The notes beneath the pieces were generated by a model that was not told the DNA's origin, did not search any database, and saw only the letters and a list, made by a program, of their open reading frames with translations. Made by a program: the position numbers and the translations under genes. From contig NC_054872.1 of assembly GCF_018320785.1 (NCBI RefSeq), positions 39,420,551 through 39,484,550 on the forward strand: a stretch of DNA of 64,000 nt, given 5' to 3'. Below are positions 47,001 to 62,000 of this stretch, in pieces. How positions within the stretch are numbered: position 1 is the stretch's first letter; the number at the start of each line of letters is the position of its first letter. This DNA comes from Cheilinus undulatus. Taxonomy: Eukaryota > Chordata > Actinopteri > Labriformes > Labridae.

Positions 47001-50000
47001 TTTCATATCTTTCATATCTATGGTTTGAAATTTGGGATTTGAGGAACTGACACCACAAATTTTTATACGAATAATCATTTTCAACAAACCTTGAATCTAT
47101 GGGAGTGGGTGTCTTTGCCTGAAGTCAGACTAAAAATCTCCTTATGTTTGTCCAGCCTAACTCAGAGCTTCATGCAGCTCATAAAGGCCCACCAAAGAAT
47201 GCGAGGGATAAACCAGATTTTGACCTCAGTTGAATTTATGACCTCCGCCAAGGAGGTTATGTGATTGGCAGGGTTTGTAAGTTAGTTTGTTAGTTTGTTT
47301 GTTAGCAACATAACTCAAAAAGTCATGGACAGATTTTGATGAAATTTTCAGGACACGTCAGGAATGGCATTAGGAAGAACTGACTAGATTTTGAGACTGA
47401 TCCGGATCACCGTCTGGATCCAGGAATTTTTTAAAGGATTATGTACTATTGAGAGATAGGGCTAACGGCGGAGGTCTGCGCTCTCCAAGTGTTTTTCTAG
47501 TTCCAAATTTAATTGGTATAATAATTGGTTCTGTTTGTTTTGTAGGGGAGTAAACATCAACGAATGATTTGGCTCTGGGTAAAACTCTTAAAAACTCTGA
47601 ATAAATCTTATATTAAAAAGCAGCAGGGCACTGCTTCCTTCACTGCTCTGTGTACAGCGATGCAGAAAAAACACACAAGTGCTGAGATTTGACTGAAAAA
47701 GTGAGGTCACTGGGGGGCTTCTCCACTGATGATTAAACTTGCCAAGTACTCAGGGGCTGCCCTCATTAGAATGAACACTGTCTCCTCACAACTACAGCCC
47801 CAAACAGTCAGAGCAAGATTACAACATTCACGTTTCACACAAACACTAAAATGCAAAGCCCGTGTGTTTCTCTCTAGGGCATTTCTTAAATGTGCTTAGT
47901 GTAGACCAAAGGCCATGAAGAGAAAAACACGCATTTCAGATTTAAGTGGATTAGTGTGGTAATTATTGTGAAAACAGGCAGTGAACTCTGATGGTCTCAC
48001 CTGTGGTCGTCTCTGTACCACTCGAAGACAGCTGGTGGGACCGCCATGGCTTCACAGCGCAGGATGGCTGTTTTACCCAAATGTGCCGGCATGTTCTTCA
48101 TATCTGTGATCATCGGAGGGTCTGGAAAAATGGGAGGAAAGAGGGAATTCAGCAATTAGTTTACATCTGTCTTCAGAGAAAGGTTGAGCCAGGTCAACAT
48201 GAGGTTGCAAACAAGGTTATAAAGAACCCCTGAGAGAAGTGAATGAAGATGTATGCATTCATACATAATAATGCAGCTACTGTATTTACATACATTATTT
48301 ATACACCACTGTGCTACAGCATGGAGGTCGAATTATCACCACTGGGCTGTTGTGTGTTGTGCGAGGGGGCACTTACAGTTGACTGTGACTTTGACCTTGC
48401 GCTGATCGGGTGGGGCGACTCCATTGTTAGTGATGCATTCGTAGTCCTCGGCCTGCTGCCTCTTGATCTCTGTGATGTCCAGGAACTCCCCCTCACTCAC
48501 CAGCCCATCTATTGACATAAAACAGAGGTCAAAGGTCGCTATAAATCTAATGCAATGTGACTCTGGCTGCTGATTTAGTGCCTATGCCTGCAGGCTGACT
48601 GACATCCAACTCAGAGCTGAGAGGATTTAAGTGTAAGGGGCTCATAGAGTCCTAATGAAGTTAGTTTTCAGACTCTTGTTCTGCATGTTGTCTTTCCTCA
48701 TCTTGTTTGTAGCCAGAATAAACCGAATTTGGACAGCAGAATAGATACACATAGCTATTTATAGGTTCCACTGGCAAGTCACAACCCTAATGCAGTGGTT
48801 TTCAAAGCCTAGGAAGGTGAGCTTCCCCTGAAAGTACATAAACAGCTGCTCCAAGACTGGCTTTGAATCAGTGTCAATGGGAAAACTTGTATTTAAACAG
48901 GTAAGTCAATGATAAATAGACTTGAGGCTGTACAGTGCTTTTCTAGTCATCTGACATCTCAAAGCGCTGTATACACTGCAGGTCACACTTACCCATTCAC
49001 ACACATTTGCACAATAATAATGAAGGCTGCTATACAGATTGGCCTTCATTATAAACAACCCCATTCATACACATTCACATGCCAATGATGAAGCAGTGAG
49101 AGCAATAGAGGTCAAGTGTCTCACCCAAAGACACATCAATATGATATGTAATTATTTTATTTGAACAGCACATTTGAAAACAGATGCACAAAGCACTTTA
49201 ACAGATACAGAAAACACAGGAACTCAGGGAATAATAAAATACACATCAACAAGCAGAACAAACAGAGAAGGTCTTAAAGTCAAACAAGAAGGCAGTAACA
49301 GAATAAGAATGCTAAAGCCAACTAGAAAATGACACAACAAGCAGACCTTGAAAGGTAGTTAAAGTAGTAAATGATAAAAAAATCAATCTGAAATATAAGA
49401 AACTATGAGAGACAATAAGATTCATATAACTGGATGGCAAATGATACAAAAAGAAAAGAATATTCTACTACAGCAGTCAAGATTAGTTGCATTAATTGTG
49501 ATTAACCAAGATTCACATTTAGAGGTTTTTTTTTTGTTTGTTTTTTGTTTTTTTTTAATTCTTTGGTACTAAGTGGTATCTTTCCCCAACCGTAACCTTC
49601 TATCCCTTAACCCTTACCCTAAAAAAATACTTAGTCACCAAATAACCTAATGATCATGTCTTTGGTGGTGAGAGAAAGCTGGAGGACCTGGAGAGAACCC
49701 ACGTATGCACAGGGAGAACATACAAGCAGGAACCTTCTTGCTGTGAGGAAATAACATTGCAATCAGTACAGACTACACAACAGTTCATAAATAAAATAGA
49801 AAAAGGTAAGAGGTCTAATTCAGGACTAAACTATGTATCAAGCCGTTTTAGAAGTAGTTAAACAGTGGCTTACTTTTGCTTCTTTAGCTAAAGGTAAAAT
49901 CGCTATGCTGGCTATCTTATTACTGTTAGCACATAAGCTAATGTAGCTATTTTAGCTTTAGCAACATGAGCTTTAGCAGATGTAGCTAAAGCTAACTTAG

Positions 50001-53000
50001 TTTTGTAGATATGTAGCTTACATAGCTGTTTTGTGAGTTTAGCTTAAGCTTCGCTAGCATTAGCTAAAGCTAAAACAGCTACACAAGCTACTTGATTAAC
50101 ATTACTACATAAGCTGATGTAGCTTATTGAGCTTTAATAACATGAGCTTAGCAAAAATAACTGAAGCTTACTTCACTATGTAGATTTGGGCTTTGCTTTA
50201 GCCCCTTAAGCTTTAGATGAAGTCAAAATCGCTATACGGGCTATATAATTACTGTTATTACACAAGCCAATGAGCTTTAACAAACACAGCTAAAGCTAAC
50301 TTAGCTACATAGATTACGTAAATAGGTAGCTTACATAGCTGCTTCTTGAGCTTAGCTGTGGCTTTTTTAGCTTTGGTTAAAGCTAAAACAGCTATGCTAG
50401 CTACATGATTAACATTACAACATAGGCAGATGAAGCCAAGTTAGCTTCAGTAATGTGAGCTTAGCTTACACAGCTATGGCTAACGTCACTACATAAAGCT
50501 AAGCTAATGTAGCTTTTTCATGAGCTTAGCTTTAGCTACGCAGCTAACAGAGCTACACAAGATATGCTTACAGCATCAGAATATTTCCAAGGAGGACAAG
50601 CCTTTTTGGGTATTGCAGTTGGAGCTTTTAACATTTTTTCTGAAAGTTTTCTACTATTTCTATTCTCAGATATACCGTGTCTCAGATGAACAGTCTCTGA
50701 GAGTGGCCTTCAGAGATACATGGTCCTTAGCCAGACCCCTCTCAAAATACCATTAATTACCAAAGAAGTGCCACAACATCACAGGGGTTAGGGGGTTAGG
50801 ATTAGGGTTAGAGGGTCAGGGTAAAATGCCACCTAATTGCCAGAGAATTGCCATCATATTAAAAGGAATTACCAGATCAGAAATACATTAGTACTAGCTA
50901 AATAGTTCCTTAATATTACCAAGTTATTGCTTGGTAAAATGCCAATTTATTACTAGGTAATTACCACCTTATTCTTCACAAATTGCTAGATGATTAATCA
51001 CACTTGTTACTATGAAATTACTAGGTAATTAGGGCCCGCTAAAATAAAGTGTTGAGAGTGGAGAGTGAAGAGACGCTTAATTTGTTAATTTTATATTCAT
51101 TAAGCATCTTGTTACTATTAGTAAAGCCAACAGGAAATGAAAACATATTTGAATAAGAAAAATGAGACCGCTGAATGACTGACAATCCCCCATGAAATAT
51201 CTGTGAAGAAAACTGATATTCCTGTCATATTGGTCTCATGAAGCACCCTCACGGCTTTGGGCTGGCTTGTTTGATAAATATTGGGTCAGTTGGTGAATAT
51301 ATTTATGAATGCAAAGTAAGTAAACATGATTTGGCAGCAGAGACACCATTACGTTACTTCTGTCAGGGGAAATGGTAAGCTCTGCTTCCAAGCAGTGACC
51401 ACAGCGGGGGGTGACGGCTATTTCACTACATTAGGCGGTGAGAAGAAATATTTGGCTGTTATTTGATGTTGACAAACTCCCAGGCCCCCTGAAAACCAAA
51501 TTAGCCCGTCTCACACTTTCAGTCTTTTTTCCTTGGGCGACAAACAGCCACAGAATCTCTTCAGAGGAAAGAGTCAACGGGACGGCCTACAAGTTATTGC
51601 TCCTGCTAGTGAGGGGATGGATGTTTGGGGGGGGTGTTATTGGATCGACGGTGGCAGAGAGGAAAAGAAATGCTGGAAAAGAGAGAGAGAGTCCCCCTCC
51701 TCCTCGCTTCAAGCCTTAGCCACCAGCTGTCTTACAGCCTCAGAAACCATTAGGCCTTTTTTTCTCCCCTTTTTACCCCATTAAAGAAGTCAGACTGTGG
51801 AACATGACATAATATATAATCTCACCACTAACAAGGGAATCCAGCTCTTAAATTGCCGCTCACTTTTCCCTTTCAAAGCCCTCCCTAAACATACACACAA
51901 CCGCTGTCAATCAGTGAACCTTTACTTTCCCCGGGAAAAAGCAGCTCCTGAGCACAACACCGACGCAAACACGCACAAAAAGACTCTAAACGCCATGATT
52001 ATTCCTGTCACAGATTAGAGCAGCGCTTCTAATTGAAGATTATACTGAAGGATTATTAGTGCGGCTACTGAGCTGGAGACGATTATTTGCAGCTGCCGCC
52101 TCAGAAGCTGAGCGGCGAGCGACAACCCGTGCTTGTGCCACCCGAGCGAGTGCAGGCAGGCGGGGAGGGAAGGAGGCAGGCAATGGGTGATGAGGTGGGG
52201 TGGGTGCAGCGTTATTCACTCTTTCCATTAGTCTAATAAATACAGCTCTCTTGTGACATCTCTGTCAAGCAGGCAGAAAGCCCAACTTTCCCAGAGGGAG
52301 AAGCGATGGAGGCATCGAGGAGGGGAAAAGGGAAGAAAAAGATAAAATCAGACAAGTAGCACAGGAGAAATTATACACAAGCTTTTACAGAGGAGAAAAA
52401 GGACAAAAAATGAGACCAATTGAGCTCCAGAAAGCCCACACAGTGAGTGGTAATTGAGCAGGAGAGTGAAAAAGAGATATAAAGGGAGAAACAGCAGCTA
52501 AAAGAAGGAACTGGAAAGATGACATGCCAGGATTTTGACGTAGCTGGTTCATTCATGGACTCTTCAACCCCAGCACCTGTGTGTGATGTAATATGACATC
52601 TCTCTCGCTCTCCGTTTCTCCCTCCCTTCCCCATTCTCCATCCCCAGAGATTTCTGGCCGGGCCTCGTACACGTCGCTCTACTTTGGTGGGAGATCATAT
52701 CTAACTGGAGCTGGCCTCTGGCACTCCTACAATGTCCTGTAAAATACAGCTCCATCAACCACTTACGGCTTTTGAAGGAGCCTGACTCCTGACCACCAGA
52801 GATAGTTGGATTGCTCCTGAGAAGAGAGAGGGGTGTATGAATGAAAGACCAGGGGGGGAAAAGGGGGAGATCAGGGGTTTTGGCCTGCCCTACAGTGAAA
52901 CTGCTGCACTATTTCCCCAGCAGCACTTTGAGCCTGACTGGATCGTCAGGACACTTGATTTCTCTGCTCCACTTATCTATTTTCATTACAAAAACCACCG

Positions 53001-56000
53001 TCAAGGCAAAAGGGTCAGATGTTGGGTTGAAACAGAGATGAGCTGACAGGCTGACAGACTGTAAAAGCTGTCATTTAGAGGAGGAAAATGCTGAAATGTG
53101 TTTTGGTTGAGCCAAATGATTTTTTCCCCGTCTCCCACGCACATAAAATTACTCTATGGTCATTTTTATTCCTCATTTAATCATTATTTCTTTTGTTATT
53201 ATTCCCTGTGTTTATTTCGAAGCCTGACAACATTGAAATTTTCAACAGTGATTCCATTATTATTATGCTCTATATGGTCTACAAATCACATGAGAAGAAG
53301 AAAACCACAGACTGATCCAATCATCCATGCAGCTCAAGCATGAAAAAACAGCATTTCTCTGTTCTACAGACCTCCAATAAGTATTAGAAACACATCAGTA
53401 ATCCACACTCTTGCACTGGGTGACATATTTCTCCATTACCATAAACAATGGCAGTATGTTTACTTCATATCAATACCACAGACACAGCGCTGCTTCTGGA
53501 AATACTAAGTAATATTTCTGAACCAATGGCTGAAAAGTGACCCAGGCTTAAACAGTACCTACTCCTTTCTCAGATACACAAATTTAACACCACATTGTTG
53601 TCTGCAATAGGAACCTATGGGTGCGCTGCCTGTTGGTCTGACCCAACAAGGTCATCAGACAAGACACAGACACCAAACACTGCACATCACCACAAACACA
53701 CCATCCCCACTGTGAAGCACAGTGGTGGCAGCATCATGCTGTTGGGATGGTTCTTGACAGCCAGCCCTGGAAGGCTCTTAAAGATAGAGGGTCAAAGGTT
53801 CACAGAAATGGTTTTAAGAAAACAAGTTAAATGTTCTGGAGTGGCCGAGTCAAAGTCCAGACCTCAATCAAACAGAGACAAAGCTTGAGCAGTTTTGCAA
53901 AGAAGAATGGAGTAAAATTACAGTGTCCAGATGTTTGAGTCTGATTGAGACCTATCCACACAGACTCAGTGCTGTGGGTGCAGCTAAACAAACAGCTACT
54001 AAATACTGACTTGGAGGAGGTGAATATTTATTAATAAAGGTTTTTTGTTTGTTTATGGCAAAAAAGCTGAATTATATTGACTATGATTGCTTATAAAATC
54101 AATAAAAAGGAAAAGGGGGTGAATACTCTCTATAGGAACTGTACCTTTGAAAAAGAAATCTTCCGCTGTAATTGGATGAACTTTCAGTCTGTCTTGTTCG
54201 TTGTAGGCCAATCAGGGCAACAAGAAATTTAATGGGCATCTGCAGCACCACAGAGACCTTTTCCTGGTAGCTGCTAACTATTACTGGAACCAGTTGGTGA
54301 AACAAACTCATACCAAAGGAGGACAGGAGAACTGCAACAACATCTTTTCTGCCAAGAAAAGCCTCAATGCAATTCTTTGCTGTTCTGTTAACAAAGACAT
54401 GTGGTCCAATTTGGATAAAACTGCAGCTGTAGCGACATCCAAGCTAATCACTCCACCAACAGTCATTGTATATATCGACTTACAGTACAACTAAACCCCA
54501 CCAGTAATTATTACTAACCCATGCACAGGCTGTTGGGGAGAAGAGAAATAATGTTTTTGGCTAAAGAAAGCTTTCAGTGCTGTTCTTTGCTCTTTTTTAA
54601 ATAAAGGAATGCAGTCCAATTCTGATGAAAACTGCTGCTATACTCTAGCTATATCTGAACTAATCCCTACACTGGCAGCAGCTATTGGTCGCAGCTTGCA
54701 GTACAACTCAACGCTAAACCCTAAGCTACAAGCCTTGTTCTCTTCAAATGATGCTGATTGGTTGGTTCTCAGTCCTGGCAATCGTTTCAGATTGGAGCTC
54801 TGCAAGATGGATCTGCCTGATGACAGACATGGAATTATTTTGCCTCCTGGAGCTGGTTCCAATTTGGAGAAGACTGAAAAATAACTGTTGAGGGTCTTAG
54901 CTTGGCTTTACACACTTACATTACTGTCCTGGTTGAATTGGCCCACCAACAACATTGCATAACAATAAAGGCTCGTATCATTTTAATCCTCTGAACCCTG
55001 AGTTTTTTTGTTTTTTGTTTTTTTAATCCAGTGTGTCTCGCCTGGACTTTTTGACTTAAAAGCTTGTAAAACATCAACCTTTTGGTGCACAGTCAAGCTC
55101 TAAATATCATTTCCTTCCAGGACAATCTGGACTGTAAGAATATTTGTGCTACAATTAAATCACTTAAATAAAAAAAGTTATGGGACAACAGAGACAAAAC
55201 AAGAAAAAACTAAACTCAAAGATGTATATGTGTGACACACAGTAAACAGTAACGACTAAGATTTTTTTTCTTCGCACAAACTTGTATCTCGTGGGGACCA
55301 TTAAGTGAAAAAAAATAATTCTGTGAAAAAAAAAATGCTCAAAATATTGACATCTTTGAACTGGCTGAATTTGAGCCATTATTCAAAGCAGTTCCTGTCT
55401 GCAGAGACACAGAGGGCCACATCACAGCCTCGCTGTGTCTCTTTCTCTCCATTATGGGGCTATTCAGGCCATCTCAAGAGTAAAGATGTGCACGGTTTAT
55501 CAAAGCATGACGCGGAAACGGAGCAGTCTACCATTGGTTACCCATGTGACAAAACAATATGGCGGATAGCATTAGCCGCTAGTAGCAAAAACAATCAAAT
55601 AAATAGATTAAAAAACTGATAAAAAGATGTTCATTATCAGAGTGACTGGTGTAGATTTATTCATGAAAAAACCCTGGAAAGTCACCCAAGCTCTAAGCTC
55701 ACTAGTAAAGCTTCTTCAAAGGCATGGATAGCATCACTGGAACTGCACGACTAGCTTCAACTGGGAAAAAAAAGTAAGTGGCTACCGTTTATAGTTTTTG
55801 TAACCTGTCTCTCCTCTTGTTGTGTATGGCAATTCTGGTCTCAGAAGACCTTGTGTTCGATTTTTCATGATCTCTTTGAAGGATTTTCTCCACAATTTGC
55901 ATAAAAGTCTACTCTGACTCATGTATGAGCTGATTATATATGGAAGTCAAGGGTCAATGTAATTGGGCCACAAGTCCACTATGACTCATAGATGAACTGG

Positions 56001-59000
56001 TAAGATGTTGGTGGTCATAGGTCATAGGTTAATGTCATAGAGCCACATGCTCATCGCCTGCTTATAAGATTTCTGTGAATCACAGGAATGCCCCAAGCCT
56101 TTCTTCTTGACCCTCCCTTGTACTCTCACTGTCCAGAAATAGTATACAGTGGAGGCTTATAACTACAACAGCTCTAGTAAAAATTTGAATTCCTGAAGGA
56201 TAGATTCAAGCAGTATTTGATACCCTCTTTATAAATCTTCAAAATGCTGCATGCAATACCTTTAAATGATCCTACCTGTTGTTACATGCCTGTTTGCTGT
56301 TTGGATTCCTCAACCAGCATCCAGCTATTTTCTCCCAACCAGTTTGAGTCTAACCTGCTTTTTGAGTCACATAAAATTCACCCCCAAAAACTTTTAACCA
56401 AGTAATAAAAGCTTCTCTGAAATGTGTCCACTGTGTTCTTATCACCTTTGCGCTCATTTCTTTGTTAAAAAAATATTCCTCCTCTTCCACATCCTTCCCA
56501 TCCTCTCAAGCAGCCATTCATTCATTCAAAGCCTGCGTGCCTGTGTGTTTTAACGGATGGGGTGTCAAACGATAAGGCCCTTATGTGCCGGCGTATTTAA
56601 CTGAATGAGACAGAAAGCCTGTATGTCTCAGAGCGGGTCAACTGATGGATGCCAGTGAAAGTGAATGGCTGCGACAGATTGTATCTCCTTTCTGCTTTGG
56701 TGAAGATGAAGGAGGCGGCGCTTGCACACAACAGTGCAGGGCGCCGGCACTATCTGCTTGAGGAAGGACTCTGGGAACTCTGGAGAAGATGCAGTGAGGA
56801 TTTTAGCAGGTCTCTGTGTCATGTTTCTCCTCTTCACAAACCCACACAAATTTTCCATGTACACTCTTCCCCTCCTTTTTTCTTTATGCAGTCTCTGAGT
56901 AATGGGGACAGATGGCTGGCAGCTTCTTGCTGTTTCTTTGGACTCGTCCATCCCTCCCTCTTTCTCTACCGCCCCTGGTCGCCTACAACTGATGGCTTGG
57001 TTGCAGAGACTCTGACAGAATAGCAAAGCAGCCCCTATCTCTCTCTCTCCCTCTCTGCAGGCTGAGGGGTTACGGGGGGGTGGGGGAGTTGGTGGTGGGA
57101 GATAGCGGGAGGATTACTGCTGACGGAGAAGAAATGCTGTAGGCTCACAAGTGAGGACAACTGCACATTTCGTGATGTAAGGTGTGTGTTAGCTGCAGGT
57201 GTGCGTTCATGCATGCTTTTCTTGTCTCCTCTCCTGGCCGTCCCCGCCTGAGGTACTGTACTGTGTAGGTTCATGAGCTATGACTGCAGAGAAGGACAAT
57301 GCATGCACAGGGACAAACAAAGGAGACAGGAGAGGCAGGCCTAAAGCTGTCTGACGATACAATAAAGTCGTATAGGCTGTGCATTTATTGGCCTAACAGG
57401 ATGATTACATCATGTTGAGTAGTTGTTCACACTGACCTATTTATTACTGCTGTCTCTGAGCTGTATTTGATCTGTGTTGTAGCTGCTGTAGTAAAGCTGC
57501 AACTCAGCCAATACTGGTGTGTGTGTGATAAAAATGCTTTAATCAGGGTTTTGGTGACATTGATGCAATGCCAGCTCCATTAGGAGTCCGCTTTCTGACT
57601 TTCAAAGCACTGAAAGGCTCAATTAAAGTGTTTTGGGCTGTTTTATCTCCCCATGAAAACTATGAAATATTGTGGCACGTGCATTTTGCCCACAAGGAAG
57701 TCATTACACAAATCAAAACAAAATATAAACAATAGGTCAGGTCCGCTGTCAATGAAAGCAACGTAACGTAATGAAACATAGAGGTCAGCCAGCAGGAACC
57801 ACCGAGACTGAAAAATGGAACAAAACAGTGACAGCAAAAAATTGTGGTGCCTTGAAAAAAACACTTGACTATGGCTGAAAAGTTAGTGAACTGCCATAGA
57901 GTCTAATAATGCTCTTTCTGTCCATACTTTGAGCTCATTTTTCTGTTTTTCATTCGTTCTCTTAAAGCTTATGGATACGGACCAAGCATTGCAATATTAC
58001 CAGGGGGGCAGTATTGAACAATGTAGCCAACAGTTCAACCCTGAGTATCAAAATCAGAGACAGAAGAAATTAATAAGGGAAAAAGGTGGAATTAATTAAG
58101 TTTTCCGAGGAAACATTGCCAAATATTTAGTCCGTTGTTAGAAAATACAAACATATCAATGATAATAGCTTACCTGAGCACAAAGACAAAGAACTACGAG
58201 AGCAAACCTGAGCAGAGGAGAGGCCGTTATTTATACAGTCTACAGGAAAGATGGAGCAGCATGAAAGTGGGTGTAAGTACATGAGAGACAGTGATTTCTA
58301 GTAGATTTGTTTCTCAGTGTCCACTCCAGCACAACAAACACACTTAAGTATGAGAGCATAGATGGTTGAAACGTAGCTAAGGGTTTATTTTTATACTTGT
58401 GTAGAGCATAAATGCGCCTTTAGATGTCTGATTAGTGTAATTTGGGCTGATAATAGTCAATTAACTCTACTCCTGCTATCTCAGTGATTCATGATTGTAG
58501 CTGCATTTTTCTCTTGCCAATTAACAAACAAACTCAAAATCAAACCGACCACTGTGGCACTGGGAAAGTGGATTTTATGCAGGATCAAAAAATGCCATTG
58601 CCCAAGCAACAAATACATTTTTTTTTGTTTTTGTTTTAATGCAACAACATTTTCTTAAAAACAAACTGGCGTTCCACCTTCACTGGTGTCTGCCTTGCCT
58701 ATCCCACCTGCTCATAATAGCCACATCACCTGATGCTAAAACTACAGTCTACCAAAATAAAAGCATCAATCAAAACTCAAAACCAGTGCTTCCCCAAGTA
58801 TGGGCCAGGGCCCACTGGTGGGCACCAGTGGTACTACAGGTGGTCCAAGAGAAGTCATTTACACTGATGAAAACTCAAATCAAACCAAGAAAAAAAAAAA
58901 AAAAAAATCATGTCTTAAATGATCATAAAATACTTGATTACATGTAACTAAACACCGCCAAAAGTCTTAACTCATGTCAATTTATTATTGTTCAAGTTTG

Positions 59001-62000
59001 ATGCATTTAACTGGTGTCACATCTGGTTTTAGATTAACTGATGACACTGTTAAACTTTCTACTATGCCACTTGCTTCCTAATCTTAAGAATATATCAGTG
59101 TCTTAAGAAACATGAATACTACTTGGAAGGAGTTTTCTGTGTCACAAAGTAGGGATACATATTAGAAAAGAAAATGTAAGTGACTTGTAGATGCCTGATT
59201 AAACCAAAATAAATGTCAATGGCTCATTAAGTGCACTTTTTAACCCCACAAACAAATTCCCAATAATGTTTATGTATCAGAAAGCAAATCTTTGCATTGA
59301 AACTCCGTATTTACAGAAAACATATGATATAGAAAAGGTAAATATTTCAGTCTCCTGCTTTAGTTCATCAAGGGTTTTCTGGTGTACCCTAGACAATTTT
59401 CAGGTCACAAATCGGGCCGCAGCATACAGAATTTTTGAAAGGCTGATGTAAACAATAACATTAGCAAATCAATCTCCACCAAACAAAATATAATAACAGG
59501 TGAATAAAAACTGTAAAATAAGCAAACTACATGGGATAATGTGAAAAGCTCCAACAAAGACATTCACTTAGCAGACATTTTTTCTCTGATTTTCCCCATA
59601 ACTTCAAGATTGTAGCCTTAAAGTTTTATGTCTTCAGGTTGTTATTACATCAAGATGGATGGAGTGACAGCTGCCTGGGAGTGAAGCCAAAATATAAAGC
59701 GATCACCCTACAGGTCATGAACCTTTTCCCCTCCACGTTAACAGATTAGACAAGGGTTGCTAAACACTGGGGCTGTCAAATTATTATACACAATTTCTAT
59801 AGTTATTGGTGATTAATCCTTTTGTCATATTTTGAAATTTGAAAATTGCTTTGAAATGTGTAATAATTTCTCACACTAAAGGTAAATAACTACTTGTTTG
59901 TTTCAGACCTGCTTTTATTTTGAAAGAAAATTATGGCATGGACTTAAACACTGAAAGAAGAACTTGCTAGGATTAAAAAGGAAATAAGGCATAAGTAAAA
60001 AGGTAAATGTGACTTATCCACTAAACTCTGAGGATTTTTTAGTGAAATTAGACATTAAGGAGCTGTTGTGTAATTATTTTACATTATTGTAGCTGCAGGG
60101 AGACACTTCAGTGACTTAACTTAAGAATGCTCAAATGGACAATAAAATATGTGATTAACTGGATTTAGAAAAATGATGGACTAATTATGGACATTAATCG
60201 AACCAGGTTTAATGTATCCCTATTAATACAGATCAAATCCATTTCAGTTAAACCATGACTCTGTCATGCTAGATATGCTGGTTTATGTCCAAGTGCCTAT
60301 TTTATGGGTTTTTCTGTTTGAATGAATTATTTGATGTAAAAAAAACCCAACAAAAAACAAAACAAAAAACAAAAAAACAGCCACTGTAATATCATGTGTG
60401 AGAGCTCTGTTAACAGATGCACCACTTTAGAGCATTTAAACCAGATTAGCAGCATAGAGGAGGAAAGACGAGACTCAAATAAAACCAACAACACAGTCAT
60501 AGTCTGTTTCGCTGAGGACTGTACTGACCAGGGGTCTTTGACATTTATCTTTAATAAAATATGCTCTTTGGTTTGCAGAAAGGCTGTGATGTCAGTTCTG
60601 TGGTTCATTAAGCAGCTCCTTTTTGTGCATCTAGGCCTTAAATCATGTCACAAATGCGATACGTCAGCAATCATTGCGGGGGTATTTTGGCTTCACTTTT
60701 GTACAATGGAAGTTGACAGAGCTGCATTGTCCATATTAATGTTAAGTCAATGACTTCTGCAATTATATAGCTTATTTCACCGTTCACCAGGAAATAGGTA
60801 CATTTTTACATTACCTTTACCTTTACCTTTAAGTAAAAACGATGGCATCATTTCAGCCTTCAACCCTGTTCATGACGTCAGAGGGAAAAAGAATATATCA
60901 ATAATTTTGCCTTTAGAAAATAAAAAAATCTGCAACACTTTACAAGCATGATACACTTTTAACTTTAATGAAACATTAGCAAATTATTTGTGGATGCTTA
61001 GCTAATTGTCTAAGAAGCTTTCTTAATTATTTGTATTTTTTTTATAAAGTGAGCCATAAATGCTTTATTGATGCATCAGTAAAGTATTTATGGCTGTGTT
61101 AATGGAAGACATGGTAGTAACGGATTAACTACCAGTTAGTAAATGCTTTATAAATGATGAGCTACCTATTAATAAATGGTTTACTAATGCAGTGGTTCCT
61201 AATCTTTTTTCCATTGAGCCCCCCTTCACATATCTAAGAAGAGATGTGGCCCCCCACAACAAACAAGCAAAAAAATGGCTCATTGCTGTTAAAAATACAC
61301 ATAAAATTGAATTGTTTTCATCATTTAAAGCCAAACAAAATAGCCAAAAATACAAGTGTTATTAGCAAAAGACTTTTTTATGAGCCATTCATGTGTTAAT
61401 ATGGTTTTATTAATTTGAATGCGCTAATTTTAACGACCTCAGACCAGACAGACCCTTGCACCCCCACCTGAAATCCCCCCCACACCCCCCACCCCGGGGG
61501 GGACCCTGGACCCCAGGTTGAGAACCAAGGTACTAATGTGTCATAAAAGCACTCTTAATTGTGTTGATAAATGACATACAAATTAGTTTATAATACTTTA
61601 TAGATGGCAAATTAATTAAATGTATTTACTAATGTTTTACTGATACTTAATAGTGTGCAGCTATTATAAAGTGTTTCCAGAGAAATGAGGTTAATATTGG
61701 AAATATGTGTTGCTGTATGGTTTCTTTATCTTAATCCTAGTTTGTTTCATCCACCTGCCACTCTTATCTCCACCTGAGATGTCAGCGAGCGAGCAGTGGG
61801 TCTGCTCTACTCCATAGCTCTCTTGGTTTTAACGGTCTCTTTCATAATCAACTCTGATAAAGTACCAACAGGAATAGAACATTATTCTGTTGGAAAACAC
61901 TGATGCCACATCTAATTAGCCCGTTGCTAAAGCAGTGGATCTCCTCTCCAGCTCCACTGCTCAGTCTCGGCCAAACATGCTACCATCCAGCTCACTATGA

